Positions 40,483 to 49,112 of a stretch of DNA of 64,000 nucleotides are shown one piece after another. The DNA comes from Bacillus mobilis. GTDB lineage: Bacteria; Bacillota; Bacilli; Bacillales; Bacillaceae_G. Made by a program: the position numbers and the translations under genes. Position 1 is the first letter of the stretch; each line of letters starts with the position of its first letter. The stretch spans positions 1-64,000 of the forward strand of contig NZ_MACF01000055.1 in NCBI RefSeq assembly GCF_001884045.1, read 5' to 3'. The notes under the pieces are model-generated. The model was not told the origin of the DNA and searched no databases. It saw only the letters and a list, made by a program, of their open reading frames with translations.

Positions 40483-40842
40483 CTATTTTTTCACGTTTAG
40501 CTTTAAACGTACGACTGGCTTTTGACTCAACTCTTCTTCTGTTATATCTGTTAATTGTGTAAGTTCTTCATTTGTCAGGTGACTTTTTTCTTTTACTACT
40601 TTTCCATCCACCAAAGTTACAGGTAACACGTCTGGTCCTTTATCTGTTAATAGTTGACTGATAACACCATTATTGGCAAATGCGTCTGGTTCACTTGCTA
40701 AATTATAACGAGTCACATCAATTCCTTTATTCTTCAAGTTGTTCACAGCAACTGAAATACGAATTAACTCTGGATCAACACTTGGACCGCAAACTCCAGT
40801 AGAACAACACATTGCAGGATCAAAAATTTCAATTTTTTTCAT
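40483..40842 (-). CDS. arsD: Arsenic metallochaperone ArsD
   Basis: 119 residues, thioredoxin fold. N-terminal IFDPAMCCSTGVCGPSVDPEL holds the As(III) ligands C12, C13 and C18. No extra C-terminal cysteine pairs, as in minimal ArsD proteins. AAGGGGAG upstream of ATG. Confidence 0.95.
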   Translation of the reverse strand: MKKIEIFDPAMCCSTGVCGPSVDPELIRISVAVNNLKNKGIDVTRYNLASEPDAFANNGVISQLLTDKGPDVLPVTLVDGKVVKEKSHLTNEELTQLTDITEEELSQKPVVRLKLNVKK

Positions 40843-40871
40843 CTCTGATTTCTCCCCTTCTTTATAAAAAA

Positions 40872-40891
40872 GCCGAGAAAGAATTCTCGGC
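40872..40891 (-). terminator. Hairpin between arsC and arsD
   Basis: GCCGAGAA/TTCTCGGC with TTTTTT on the minus-strand side. Probably lets only part of the transcripts run into arsDA. Confidence 0.75.
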
Positions 40892-40906
40892 CTATTTTGT
40901 TTTCAA

Positions 40907-41311
40907 TTATTCTCCTGTTTCAGCATACTTTTTAATGCGTGCGCCAATTTCATCACGAACTCTTTGGAATACAGACCATTCTTGACCCGCTGGATCATCA
41001 AATCCCCAGTGAACTCGTTTTACATTTGGTGGTGGTGTTGGACATACGTCATTTGCATGACCACAAAGTGTTACAACTAAATCTGCTTTATCTAAAATGT
41101 CACGATCGATGATATCCGATGTTTGATCCGTAATATCAATGTCTACTTCTTTCATTGCTTTAATTGCATTCGGATTTACTCCGTGTGCCTCAATGCCAGC
41201 AGAAAGTACATTCCATTTGTCACCTAAGTATTTTTTACCCCAAGCTTCTGCCATTTGGCTACGACATGAGTTTCCTGTGCATAAGAAGTAAATTGTTTTT
41301 TTGTTTTCCAT
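40907..41311 (-). CDS. arsC: Thioredoxin-dependent arsenate reductase
   Basis: 134 residues, low-molecular-weight phosphatase fold. The P-loop CTGNSCRS starts at C11; the redox pair lies in [10 protein letters not shown]. This is the B. subtilis-type enzyme reducing As(V) to As(III) via a cysteine relay. Preceded by AAAGGTGG and follows acr3 closely. Confidence 0.95.
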   Translation of the reverse strand: MENKKTIYFLCTGNSCRSQMAEAWGKKYLGDKWNVLSAGIEAHGVNPNAIKAMKEVDIDITDQTSDIIDRDILDKADLVVTLCGHANDVCPTPPPNVKRVHWGFDDPAGQEWSVFQRVRDEIGARIKKYAETGE

Positions 41312-41337
41312 GATAATTCCACCTTTATTATGAATAA

Positions 41338-42393
41338 TTATTTTGGTTGTGTTTGAAAGTATTTACGCTGAAACCAAAGTGCTACATTTACAAGCGCTAT
41401 CATAACTGGAACCTCGACTAAAGGTCCGATAACTGCTGCAAATGCTGCACCTGACTGAATTCCAAATACACCTACAGCTACCGCAATTGCTAATTCAAAA
41501 TTATTACTTCCAGCTGTAAACGCTAATGTTGTTGATACACCGTAACTTGCACCGATTTTTTTGCCCATAAAGAAAGAGACAAAGAACATGATTACAAAAT
41601 AAATGAGTAATGGAATTGCAATGCGTACAACATCAAATGGTACGCTAACAATCACTTCTCCTTTTAGAGAGAACATCACAATGATTGTAAATAGTAATGC
41701 GATTAAAGTGATTGGACTAATCTTTGGAATGAATACTTTTTCATACCATTCTCGCCCTTTCGTTTTTACAAAAATCAAGCGTGTTAGCATTCCTGCGATG
41801 AATGGAATTCCTAGATATATAAACACTGATTTTGCAACCTCTGCCATAGTTATATCTACAACAGCACCTTCAATTCCTAACCATTCTGGAATAACTGTTA
41901 CAAATACATAAGCATATACTGAGAAAAATAACATTTGGAATACAGAGTTAAATGCTACTAATCCTGCCGCATATTCTGTATCACCTTTTGCTAAGTCATT
42001 CCAAACGATTACCATCGCTATACAACGAGCCAAACCTATCATAATTAAGCCCACCATATATTCTGGTTTATCCGGTAAGAATATAACAGCTAAAGCAAAC
42101 ATCAGAACAGGACCAATAATCCAGTTTTGTACCAACGATAATACTAATACTTTTACATCTTTAAAAACTCGCCCCATCTCTTCGTAGCGAACTTTCGCGA
42201 GTGGAGGATACATCATTAAAATTAATCCAATGGCAAGTGGAATAGAAGTAGTTCCTACCTGTAAGCTATTCATTCCCTCAACAAAACCAGGGGATAGATA
42301 TCCAACTCCAATTCCAACAGCCATTGCAAGGAAAATCCAAAGAGTTAAATACCTATCTAAAAATGACAGTCGCTTTTTCCCCGTGTTGCTCAT
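41338..42393 (-). CDS. acr3: Arsenite efflux permease Acr3
   Basis: About 351 residues, ten hydrophobic segments. [19 protein letters not shown] carries the conserved Cys of TM4, and [16 protein letters not shown] is the TM9 signature. The start at 42393 (MSNTGKKRL) is chosen; GTG 42402 is an alternative. Expels As(III), probably together with ArsA. Confidence 0.94.
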   Translation of the reverse strand: MSNTGKKRLSFLDRYLTLWIFLAMAVGIGVGYLSPGFVEGMNSLQVGTTSIPLAIGLILMMYPPLAKVRYEEMGRVFKDVKVLVLSLVQNWIIGPVLMFALAVIFLPDKPEYMVGLIMIGLARCIAMVIVWNDLAKGDTEYAAGLVAFNSVFQMLFFSVYAYVFVTVIPEWLGIEGAVVDITMAEVAKSVFIYLGIPFIAGMLTRLIFVKTKGREWYEKVFIPKISPITLIALLFTIIVMFSLKGEVIVSVPFDVVRIAIPLLIYFVIMFFVSFFMGKKIGASYGVSTTLAFTAGSNNFELAIAVAVGVFGIQSGAAFAAVIGPLVEVPVMIALVNVALWFQRKYFQTQPK

Positions 42394-42422
42394 TCTTCTC
42401 ACTTCCCTTTCCTATTGTCACA

Positions 42423-42770
42423 CTAACATTTACATCGAAGGGTTGGATTACACTTTTCAATTTGTTGAATGTTTTCTTTCTGATCAGGTACATGCTGCAA
42501 AATATCTTTAATAATTGGATAAAAACTACTTTCCTCATTTAAAGAATAGTAAATCCATTGTCCCTGCCGTTCTTCCTTTAATAATCCAATATCTTTTAAT
42601 TTTCGAAGATGTTGGCTTATAGATGGTTGGCTCATATCAAATACTACTTGAAGTTCACATACACAACATTTACGCTCATTTAAAATTGCAATGGTTGTTA
42701 GTCTTGTTTTATCTCCAAGTAGCTTCAAAACACCTGATACTTGAGCTAACTCTACAACTGTTTGTTGCAT
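42423..42770 (-). CDS. arsR: Arsenic-responsive repressor ArsR
   Basis: 115 residues. ERKCCVCELQVVF carries the metal-site CVC on the recognition helix, MSQPSISQHLRKLKDIGLL is the HTH. The tail ends in LRCKC, an additional Cys-rich end. Start at 42770 (MQQTVV) after AAAGGAGGG with six-base spacing. First gene of the arsR-acr3-arsC-arsDA operon. Confidence 0.93.
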   Translation of the reverse strand: MQQTVVELAQVSGVLKLLGDKTRLTTIAILNERKCCVCELQVVFDMSQPSISQHLRKLKDIGLLKEERQGQWIYYSLNEESSFYPIIKDILQHVPDQKENIQQIEKCNPTLRCKC

Positions 42771-42794
42771 CGCAATCCCTCCTTTCAAATAATT

Positions 42795-42914
42795 ATATAA
42801 GCATACACTTATATGTTAGGTAAAAAAATAAATCCTTATGCAGTTATTCAAAATAAATATTAAATCATGACTGAATTCGATATAAGTATATAACTAATTA
42901 CTTATATGTTTCAA
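42795..42914 (-). promoter_or_regulatory. ars promoter with two ArsR operator candidates
   Basis: Minus strand -35 TTGAAA (42914-42909), 18-bp spacer, -10 TATACT (42890-42885). An inverted repeat ATATAAGTA/TACTTATAT (42880-42907) covers the promoter, and a second ATATAAG/CTTATAT (42795-42814) lies in the leader. The shared ATATAAG arms suggest one repressor binds both. Confidence 0.65.
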
Positions 42915-43012
42915 GTAATATAACTGATTTCTAGAAAAAATTATTGCTTCTAGGGATTTAATGCGAATGTTTTATTTAAACAACACCTATAAAGAAAAAT
43001 ATGAGGTTTCTC

Positions 43013-43231
43013 TTATTTTGTAATCAATTCATCAATCTTACTTATTTCTTTATATGCATGCTCGAAGTTTTGAAATGTATAATTCCCATATGCAGTATGA
43101 TCTCCTCTAAAAATCCTATTAAAAATAATCTCCTTGGCCTCAATAACAGTACACTGCTGAGAATTCATAACTAATCTAAAATAGGATTTAAAGTATTCGA
43201 CACTAAGCTGGCTTCCATTATTAATAATCAT
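43013..43231 (-). CDS. Hypothetical protein, 72 aa
   Basis: AAGGTGAT upstream of ATG. Begins MIINNGSQLSVEYFKSYFRL. Soluble; no family recognised. Follows the acetyltransferase gene by 22 bp, so probably in its operon. Confidence 0.6.
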   Translation of the reverse strand: MIINNGSQLSVEYFKSYFRLVMNSQQCTVIEAKEIIFNRIFRGDHTAYGNYTFQNFEHAYKEISKIDELITK

Positions 43232-43253
43232 ATAATCACCTTATTTCATTTAT

Positions 43254-43748
43254 TTAACGACCTATCTTACCACTTCTTCTCTCCATCAAAATGTTATCTT
43301 TCCAAATTCCATTTACCTGCCCTATTTTCTCTCTTACCCCTACAATTCTAAATCCATTCTTTTCATGAATTTTTATGCTTGAAATATTTTCTGCAAAAAT
43401 ATTTGCCTGCAGTGTCCAATAACTATTTTCCTCTGATAAATCTACAAGCTCTTTGAGTAATCTGAATCCAACATTATTCCCTATATAGTTTGGATGAACA
43501 TATACACTCGTTTCTCCTACACCCACATATGCACATCTTGATGATATTTTACTAACAGAAGCCCATCCAATAATAATTTGATCCACTTTAGCTACAATAC
43601 ATGTCTTAAGATCACGGTTCATTTTCCATTTATACCAATCCGGACATTCTGTCTCAAAAGTAGCTGTTTTAGTTAAAATACCCTTCAAGTAAATATCACT
43701 AACCTGAGGCCAATCCTTTTCTGTTAGCTGAACAATACTATACTCCAT
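43254..43748 (-). CDS. arsN1: GNAT N-acetyltransferase, ArsN/phosphinothricin-acetyltransferase type
   Basis: 164 residues. TATFETECPDWYKW, SSRCAYVGVGETSVYVHP, GFRLLKELVDLSE, WTLQANIFAENISSIKIHEKNGFRIVGVREKIGQVNGIWKDNILMERRS are the hallmarks of the Pat/Bar family that N-acetylates phosphinothricin. Its arsenic-island branch, ArsN1, is known to acetylate arsinothricin. This implies self-protection against a glutamate-analogue organoarsenical. Start at 43748 after GAAGGG. Confidence 0.85.
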   Translation of the reverse strand: MEYSIVQLTEKDWPQVSDIYLKGILTKTATFETECPDWYKWKMNRDLKTCIVAKVDQIIIGWASVSKISSRCAYVGVGETSVYVHPNYIGNNVGFRLLKELVDLSEENSYWTLQANIFAENISSIKIHEKNGFRIVGVREKIGQVNGIWKDNILMERRSGKIGR

Positions 43749-43792
43749 AACTTTCATCCCTTCTACTATTTTGCTTTGAAATATTATAACTA

Positions 43793-43832
43793 CGTTTTAA
43801 GGCCCTTAGTCAATATGCTAAGGACCTTAAAG
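43793..43832 (-). terminator. Hairpin at the end of the arsL operon
   Basis: TTAAGG-CCTTAG and CTAAGG-CCTTAA arms between the Cys-rich thioredoxin-fold gene and arsN1. The following T-tract is weak. Confidence 0.5.
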
Positions 43833-43835
43833 TAA

Positions 43836-44216
43836 TTATTTATTCAAAACTTTCAAAACGGATTCCATTTGAGGCTTTGTAGCAAAACTCACTAATGTTC
43901 CATTCACCACTACCGCCGGTGTAACGTAACGCAATACAGAATCTTCACTAATATTCCCAAAGCCACGCTCTTGGATTAACTGACTTAATTTCTTTTGAGC
44001 TAATACGCGATCCATTGACAATTCATAGTTATACAAATGAACATTAACCAGTTTATCGAAGTGTTCTTTTAATTGTTCCTTTAATTCTAAACTTTCTTCA
44101 AAAAATTGATTGCTCTCTTCGCAGCAACCCTCTTCTGAATTATTATCACTGTCACAACAGTCAGTTTGGTTAGTAACAACGCTAGGAAAAATCTCTATTA
44201 AATCATTTTTATTCAT
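43836..44216 (-). CDS. Cys-rich thioredoxin-fold protein, ArsD-like
   Basis: 126 residues. The N-terminus carries two vicinal pairs (QTDCCDSDNN, EEGCCEESNQ), followed by a thioredoxin-like C-terminal part (VTPAVVVNGTLVSFATKP, with the cis-Pro position). It recalls ArsD but is not a plain orthologue. The start at 44216 (MNKNDL) is eight bases after AAGGGGG; the longer frame overlaps the GTPase gene. A likely arsenic chaperone for the arsL operon. Confidence 0.7.
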   Translation of the reverse strand: MNKNDLIEIFPSVVTNQTDCCDSDNNSEEGCCEESNQFFEESLELKEQLKEHFDKLVNVHLYNYELSMDRVLAQKKLSQLIQERGFGNISEDSVLRYVTPAVVVNGTLVSFATKPQMESVLKVLNK

Positions 44217-44229
44217 AGTCATATCCCCC

Positions 44230-45339
44230 TTAAACTGTCTCATATAAACGATGTACTGGCTTAGGTGGTAATGGACTAAAACATTCATTGTATGTTTCAC
44301 TCCAATTACTACCTAACTCTTTATTAATAGCACCGATAGAATCTGCTACAACTAAGTTAAGGATAGCAGGAGTTGCCTCAATACGAATATTTAATACGAT
44401 TCTAAATTCTTTTCCTTCTTTTACATTTTCAACTGTAAATGTAGGTGCATCACCTGTTTGAACCATACTAGCTTTTACATAGCCACCTTCAAATCCTACA
44501 TGTACTTTTAAATGAGCGATAGCCATTTTTTCACGGATAAAGTGCTTATTAAGATTATCCAACAATTTTTCAGCCCATTCACGAGGGTTTATATCTTGCT
44601 CTGCTTTGATATCTCCTAAAATATTCATCCAAGCTAACTGCGCTTCACCCTCAGCATACAGTTCATAGTCAATATCTAAAACCTTATCTCCGCCTAAATC
44701 AGTCGTCAGCCATGTATGAGTTAAAGCTTCTAAGTTATCTCCTCTTTCAGCAGAAAAAGTTTGAATGATAGTTTGCGGGTACCTCTGTTGTAAATATGCT
44801 TTCAGTTTAGCAATCTCCTCTTCAGAATAGCGGTCTACTTTATTTAAGGCAATAATATCAGCTTCAGCTAATTGCTTTTCAAAAATATAACTAACTGATT
44901 GAGAGAAGAACGGTTTCGTATTTTCATCAAGATTAAGCTCATGTAGCAACCTTGCTGGCTCTACTACAATAGTTAATGGTGCTGTCTTAAACTTATCTGC
45001 ATAATACTGTTTTAACGGTTGAATAACAGTGGCAGCAAGATCCGTACAGCTTCCAACAGCCTCTGCAATAATTACATCTGGTTGTTTTTCTTTCATTAAA
45101 GTATTTAAGTTATTGTATAAGTCATCGAATTGACAGCAAAAGCAGCCTCCTGTCACCTCTTTAGACTCTAATCCATTTGCACGAGCTAATTCAGTATCGA
45201 TTAACTCTTTCCCTTGGTCATTTGTTACAATTGCAACTCTATAACCTTCCTTTTCTAACTTTAACGCTGATTTAATCATAGTCGTAGTCTTACCCGCTCC
45301 TAAAAATCCTCCTAATAAAACAAGTCTTGCTGTAGACAT
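44230..45339 (-). CDS. CobW/G3E-family GTPase
   Basis: 369 residues. P-loop GGFLGAGKTT near 10, GGCFCCQFDD (the CxCC metal site of the family), NKVD for guanine recognition, and a long C-terminal domain. G3E GTPases deliver metals or remodel metalloenzymes. Its place directly between the aquaporin and the Cys-rich protein in the arsL operon suggests an arsenic or cofactor chaperone for the radical enzyme. AGGGGG before the start. Confidence 0.82.
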   Translation of the reverse strand: MSTARLVLLGGFLGAGKTTTMIKSALKLEKEGYRVAIVTNDQGKELIDTELARANGLESKEVTGGCFCCQFDDLYNNLNTLMKEKQPDVIIAEAVGSCTDLAATVIQPLKQYYADKFKTAPLTIVVEPARLLHELNLDENTKPFFSQSVSYIFEKQLAEADIIALNKVDRYSEEEIAKLKAYLQQRYPQTIIQTFSAERGDNLEALTHTWLTTDLGGDKVLDIDYELYAEGEAQLAWMNILGDIKAEQDINPREWAEKLLDNLNKHFIREKMAIAHLKVHVGFEGGYVKASMVQTGDAPTFTVENVKEGKEFRIVLNIRIEATPAILNLVVADSIGAINKELGSNWSETYNECFSPLPPKPVHRLYETV

Positions 45340-45358
45340 TTATCGTTCCCCCTATTTT

Positions 45359-46081
45359 CTATTGTTCATGTATAAATTTATAGACTATTGCTGCTAATAA
45401 CGCTCCTAACGTTGTTGCAACTAGGTATATCCATAAGTACTCAAACGTACCAGAGATTAAAGCAGGTCCAAAAGATCTTGCTGGATTCATTGATGCACCG
45501 CTAATTGGTCCACCAAACATTGCTTCAAGTGCTACAGTTGAACCTATGGCAACCCCAGCAAAGGATTTTGTTGCTTTTCCATGTGTAGCTGAAGCAAAAA
45601 TAACCATCATTAATATAAATGTTAATACAAATTCAAGAATGAAACTTTGTGTCCAGGATTGACTTGGCAATGTTGCACCCAAATTCGCAATGTCCCCAAA
45701 TATGGAAAGTAAAAATAAACTAGCGAATGAAGCACCAATCATTTGAATTAAAATATATAAGATAGCTTCTCTTCTAGAAATTTCTTTAGCCGATAATAAC
45801 GCAATTGTCACAGCTGGGTTAAAATGAGCACCTGATATATGACCAAACGAATAGATTAATGCAAGAACTACTAACCCGAAAGTGATTGCTACACCTATGT
45901 GCGTTAAACTTTGAGTTATAGAATTAACAATAATTGCGCCCGTTCCCGCAAAAACTAGTGTGAATGTTCCGATAAATTCAGCTAATAATTTCCTTTTTAA
46001 TTCCTTTGAATACGCAATTTCACGAAAAGAGTCTAATTTGACAGTGGTAACATAAGAACTCGCGACTGATTTATCTCTCAT
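45359..46081 (-). CDS. aqpS: Aquaporin/aquaglyceroporin, arsenic-island type
   Basis: 240 residues, six membrane helices, two pore motifs (GAHFNPAVTIALL and GASMNPARSFGP), plus a 25-residue N-terminal extension. Channels of this type in arsenic loci pass As(OH)3. In a biosynthetic operon it could also import substrate. Starts 16 bp after arsL. Confidence 0.88.
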   Translation of the reverse strand: MRDKSVASSYVTTVKLDSFREIAYSKELKRKLLAEFIGTFTLVFAGTGAIIVNSITQSLTHIGVAITFGLVVLALIYSFGHISGAHFNPAVTIALLSAKEISRREAILYILIQMIGASFASLFLLSIFGDIANLGATLPSQSWTQSFILEFVLTFILMMVIFASATHGKATKSFAGVAIGSTVALEAMFGGPISGASMNPARSFGPALISGTFEYLWIYLVATTLGALLAAIVYKFIHEQ

Positions 46082-46097
46082 ACAAGTTCACATCTCA

Positions 46098-47372
46098 CTA
46101 ACATTTTAAACAACATCTTTTAAAGATTCCTTCCTCCGGTGGAGTCAACATTTCAAAATATAACTCGTCAATCTTTGAATCTGGATGTTTCCAGTCGTAA
46201 TGGAACTCATATTCTGTTAACTCTAAGTCTTGAATAGATTGTTTACGCAATAACGGAGACCCTTTATATAGATAAAGTCTTGTTTCATATTGAATTGGAT
46301 CAATAATATTCCCTAACTCATTGTCTTCTACAAATGATCTAAATGTTGTTAAATCCTCAAAAGTTGTCCAAGGATTGAACATAATAAAAGTAGGATTTAA
46401 TTTAATATCTATTTCTCTTAAATATGCAATTCCTTGTTCAATATCAGCGACAGAAGTATCTTTTGCTACCGCATCTAAAACCTCTTCTGAAGGGAATTCT
46501 AGAGCTGAAGTAATAAATTTAACTCCTAGTTCTTTCATTTCAGCAAGTGTCTTCTTGTTCTCAAGAATGTGATCTACACGAGTTGTAAAATCGTAAGTTA
46601 ATTCTGGAAATTCTTCGTGTAGCTTTCTTAAAATCTTAATGCCATGATATTTAGCATTAAAGAAATCGGCATCAATAAAAGTTAAATGCGTCATGCCGCC
46701 CTCTACTAAGTTTCGAACATCTTGCAAAACAATTTCTTCTGGAACTAAAATAACTTTTCCATCATAAGCGGCAAATACTGAGCAGTATAAACATTTATGA
46801 TGACACCCTCTTGCAATTTCAGTAGATCCAACCACTTGATCAGATCCAAGTAAACGATTGATTTGTTTTTGTGGATATTTATGTAATGCTGGAAGTAAAT
46901 GTCTTGAAGGAATATCTAGATGATTGCGTGCCATATATGGATGAACTGATTCTCCTTTAATCGCTTGTTCTGCACTTAAAACTCCAGGTAGGCTCTCTTG
47001 CGTTTCTCCTGATAAATGTTTAGCTAACAAAGTTAGAGGATGTTCCCATTCCCCACTTATACAAGAATCACTGTAACGACCCGCAAGTCGATTTGCATTT
47101 ATAGTTGCATGCTGCCCAAAGAAAGTTATATGAGCATCAGGATTTATCTCAGCTACTTTTTTCGCCACTTCAATTCCTGCTGTAACAGCATCAAATAATG
47201 GAACAGAAATAGCAACCAATTGTTTGTCTTTAAATTTCTCTTCAACTAAACCTTCTACATATGTATCTAGGATTTCTACATTAAAGCCCGCTTTAACCAG
47301 TGGTGTAGCAGCTGTTGCAATTGTGTTGGGCTGAAATCCTCCTTCAAAATTAGAAACCAATAAGATATTCAA
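46098..47372 (-). CDS. arsL: B12-binding-domain radical SAM enzyme, ArsL-like (RCCLKC tail)
   Basis: About 424 residues. N-terminal Rossmann-like region (NILLVSNFEGGFQPNTIATAA), radical SAM motif CHHKCLYC (C190, C194, C197), a TIM-barrel part (FIDADFFNAKYHG), and C-terminus RCCLKC. To my knowledge this tail marks ArsL, which attaches the 3-amino-3-carboxypropyl group of SAM to As(III) to give hydroxyarsinothricin. I choose TTG 47372 (AGGGGG eight bases upstream; the longer frame adds 14 unlikely residues). The small peptide gene lies 97 bp upstream in the same direction. Confidence 0.82.
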   Translation of the reverse strand: MNILLVSNFEGGFQPNTIATAATPLVKAGFNVEILDTYVEGLVEEKFKDKQLVAISVPLFDAVTAGIEVAKKVAEINPDAHITFFGQHATINANRLAGRYSDSCISGEWEHPLTLLAKHLSGETQESLPGVLSAEQAIKGESVHPYMARNHLDIPSRHLLPALHKYPQKQINRLLGSDQVVGSTEIARGCHHKCLYCSVFAAYDGKVILVPEEIVLQDVRNLVEGGMTHLTFIDADFFNAKYHGIKILRKLHEEFPELTYDFTTRVDHILENKKTLAEMKELGVKFITSALEFPSEEVLDAVAKDTSVADIEQGIAYLREIDIKLNPTFIMFNPWTTFEDLTTFRSFVEDNELGNIIDPIQYETRLYLYKGSPLLRKQSIQDLELTEYEFHYDWKHPDSKIDELYFEMLTPPEEGIFKRCCLKC

Positions 47373-47468
47373 CTTCTTTCCCCCTATTTCATACTTCAAC
47401 AATTTCAATATCATTTGTTATACATAATCAACCAATAACACAGTACGTAAGTTTCTTGTAACGTTAAC

Positions 47469-47555
47469 TTACGGCCATACTGGATCAATTAAAAACACTA
47501 CAGTTGCTGCAAAAAGAACTACTTTCATCCCAAATAATTGAACTTTTGTTTTCAT
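47469..47555 (-). CDS. 28-codon secreted-peptide-like ORF, candidate signalling propeptide
   Basis: Begins MKTKVQLFGMK, has a hydrophobic core VVLFAATVVFL and ends IDPVWP. AGGGGG lies nine bases before the ATG, and a consensus promoter is 75 bp upstream. The layout (positively charged start, hydrophobic stretch, short C-terminal tail with Trp and Pro) fits the propeptides sensed by RRNPP regulators. Such a regulator starts 200 bp away, divergently. It is the first gene before arsL. It was too short for usual annotation. Confidence 0.65.
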   Translation of the reverse strand: MKTKVQLFGMKVVLFAATVVFLIDPVWP

Positions 47556-47628
47556 AAATTATTTCCCCCTGTTATTAACCTTTTTAACATTTTTATAAAA
47601 TTAGTTTTTTGTTACTAACTTTAACTAA

Positions 47629-47671
47629 ATCATAATTCAACAGGTAATCATTGTCAATACATTATTAACAT
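47629..47671 (-). promoter_or_regulatory. Promoter of the peptide-arsL operon with operator motif
   Basis: Minus strand -35 TTGACA (47657-47652), 17-bp spacer, -10 TATGAT (47634-47629). Directly upstream of -35 is ATGTTAATAATGTA (47671-47658). The same motif occurs as ATGTTAATAATATA in the CMD promoter and as TTGTTAATAATAGT before the regulator gene (47700-47713). Confidence 0.7.
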
Positions 47672-47751
47672 TTATTTTACATTTACTTTTTGTTCAAAAT
47701 TGTTAATAATAGTGAGTAAGTAGTAAAACACAATATGATTGGAGTTATAAT

Positions 47752-49017
47752 ATGTTAGGTCAACGTATCAAAGAGCTAAGAAAACAAAAAAAACTAACTC
47801 AAGAGAAGTTAGCCGATGGTATTATTACACGTAGTTATTTAAGTCAAATAGAAAAGGGATTAATTCAACCTTCTTATGAAGTATTAGAGGCTTTAAGCAA
47901 TAAATTAAACTGTTCTGTAGAGGATTTCTTCGATGTTGTGGAAAACAAAGAATTAACACTCTCTCAAATAAAAAAAGATATTAAGGCAGCAGAAAACCAC
48001 ACTACAGCAAATCTATGGGATAAAGTTAAGAACTTTATTGAGCAAAAGAACTATTTTAATCACCCAGATGTGAATAAGTATGACGAAGGAATTTTGAATT
48101 GGATACACGGTAAATATTACGAGCATATTCATGATTTCAATCACGCTATTCCATACTTTACAAAAAGCATTTCCTTATTAAAAGAGGGTAACTATGTAAA
48201 TGAACTTGTTAGATCGTTAGATTCTCTAGGATACTTATATAGTAGAATTAACAATCACGAAACAGCTCTCTCTACACTGAATAGAGCTTATAAAATAATA
48301 ATTCATGAACAAATTAGTGGAATTCTACGTGTTTCTTTACTTGCTAATTTAGGTATTGTTCATGGTCGGTTAAGCGAATATTATTCAGCAATTAACTTCT
48401 TAGAAGAAGCAATTGAACAAAACGAACAAACACGAACTCATTATAAAGCAGGCGAAATCTATATGGCACTTGGTATTTGTAATATGGAACTCCAACGCTT
48501 CGATCAAGCTAAAAAAGCAAATGAAAAAGCTCTTAAATTTTTCAAGCTAAATGAAAACAAACTTTATGAAGCAGGAACATACACGAATCTTGGTATTCTT
48601 TCTTCTTATAAAAAAGAGTTTCATCAAGCTCAGTTATCATTTAAAACAGCTCTTAATCTTTATACTCAAAACAATGCAAAACCTAATGAAATTATGAACG
48701 TACAGGTCGAATTAGCTAAAAGTTATTTCGCTCAAAAAGATTATGAATCAGCAAAATCAATTTGCTTCGACACGATTGAAACTAAATCGAAGAATAAACA
48801 TAAAGCACAAGCTTATGAATTGCTGGGCGACATTTATCTTGAAGAATCTAATGAAGAATTAGCACTAAAGTATTATATGGAGGCAAAAGAAATTGCCGAG
48901 TTTATATCGCCAAATAATAAACAAGTTTGTAGACAAATTTGCAAAAAAATTGGAGATTGTTATGTTGTATTGAAAGACTTCGAGAAATCTGCCTATTACT
49001 ACCAAGAGTGTTGCTAA
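47752..49017 (+). CDS. RRNPP-like HTH-TPR transcriptional regulator
   Basis: 421 residues. Residues 1-60 are an XRE-type HTH (MLGQRIKELRKQKKLTQEKL, YLSQIEKG). Residues about 100-410 are tetratricopeptide repeats (HAIPYFTKSISLLKEGNY, AGTYTNLGILSSYKKEFHQA). This is the PlcR/NprR/Rgg-type architecture that senses short re-imported peptides. Unusually it ends in ECC. It stands alone on the plus strand between the two putative biosynthetic operons. Rgg-like members without peptide input exist, so the link to the 28-residue ORF is inference. Confidence 0.82.
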   Translation: MLGQRIKELRKQKKLTQEKLADGIITRSYLSQIEKGLIQPSYEVLEALSNKLNCSVEDFFDVVENKELTLSQIKKDIKAAENHTTANLWDKVKNFIEQKNYFNHPDVNKYDEGILNWIHGKYYEHIHDFNHAIPYFTKSISLLKEGNYVNELVRSLDSLGYLYSRINNHETALSTLNRAYKIIIHEQISGILRVSLLANLGIVHGRLSEYYSAINFLEEAIEQNEQTRTHYKAGEIYMALGICNMELQRFDQAKKANEKALKFFKLNENKLYEAGTYTNLGILSSYKKEFHQAQLSFKTALNLYTQNNAKPNEIMNVQVELAKSYFAQKDYESAKSICFDTIETKSKNKHKAQAYELLGDIYLEESNEELALKYYMEAKEIAEFISPNNKQVCRQICKKIGDCYVVLKDFEKSAYYYQECC

Positions 49018-49027
49018 GTAAAAAAAG

Positions 49028-49062
49028 AACAGTGAATTCATATTGAATTCACTGTTTTTTAT
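49028..49062. terminator. Bidirectional terminator between regulator and PiT gene
   Basis: AACAGTGAATTCA/TGAATTCACTGTT perfect 13-bp stem, T-run on both strands. Confidence 0.85.
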
Positions 49063-49112
49063 TTAAATGCTAACTAATAAAAAATATAAATTTATATAAC
49101 TTTATAGATAAA

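Noticed and set aside
47752-49017. Rap-type phosphatase
   Set aside because: A clear XRE DNA-binding domain is present at residues 1-60, so it is a transcription regulator.
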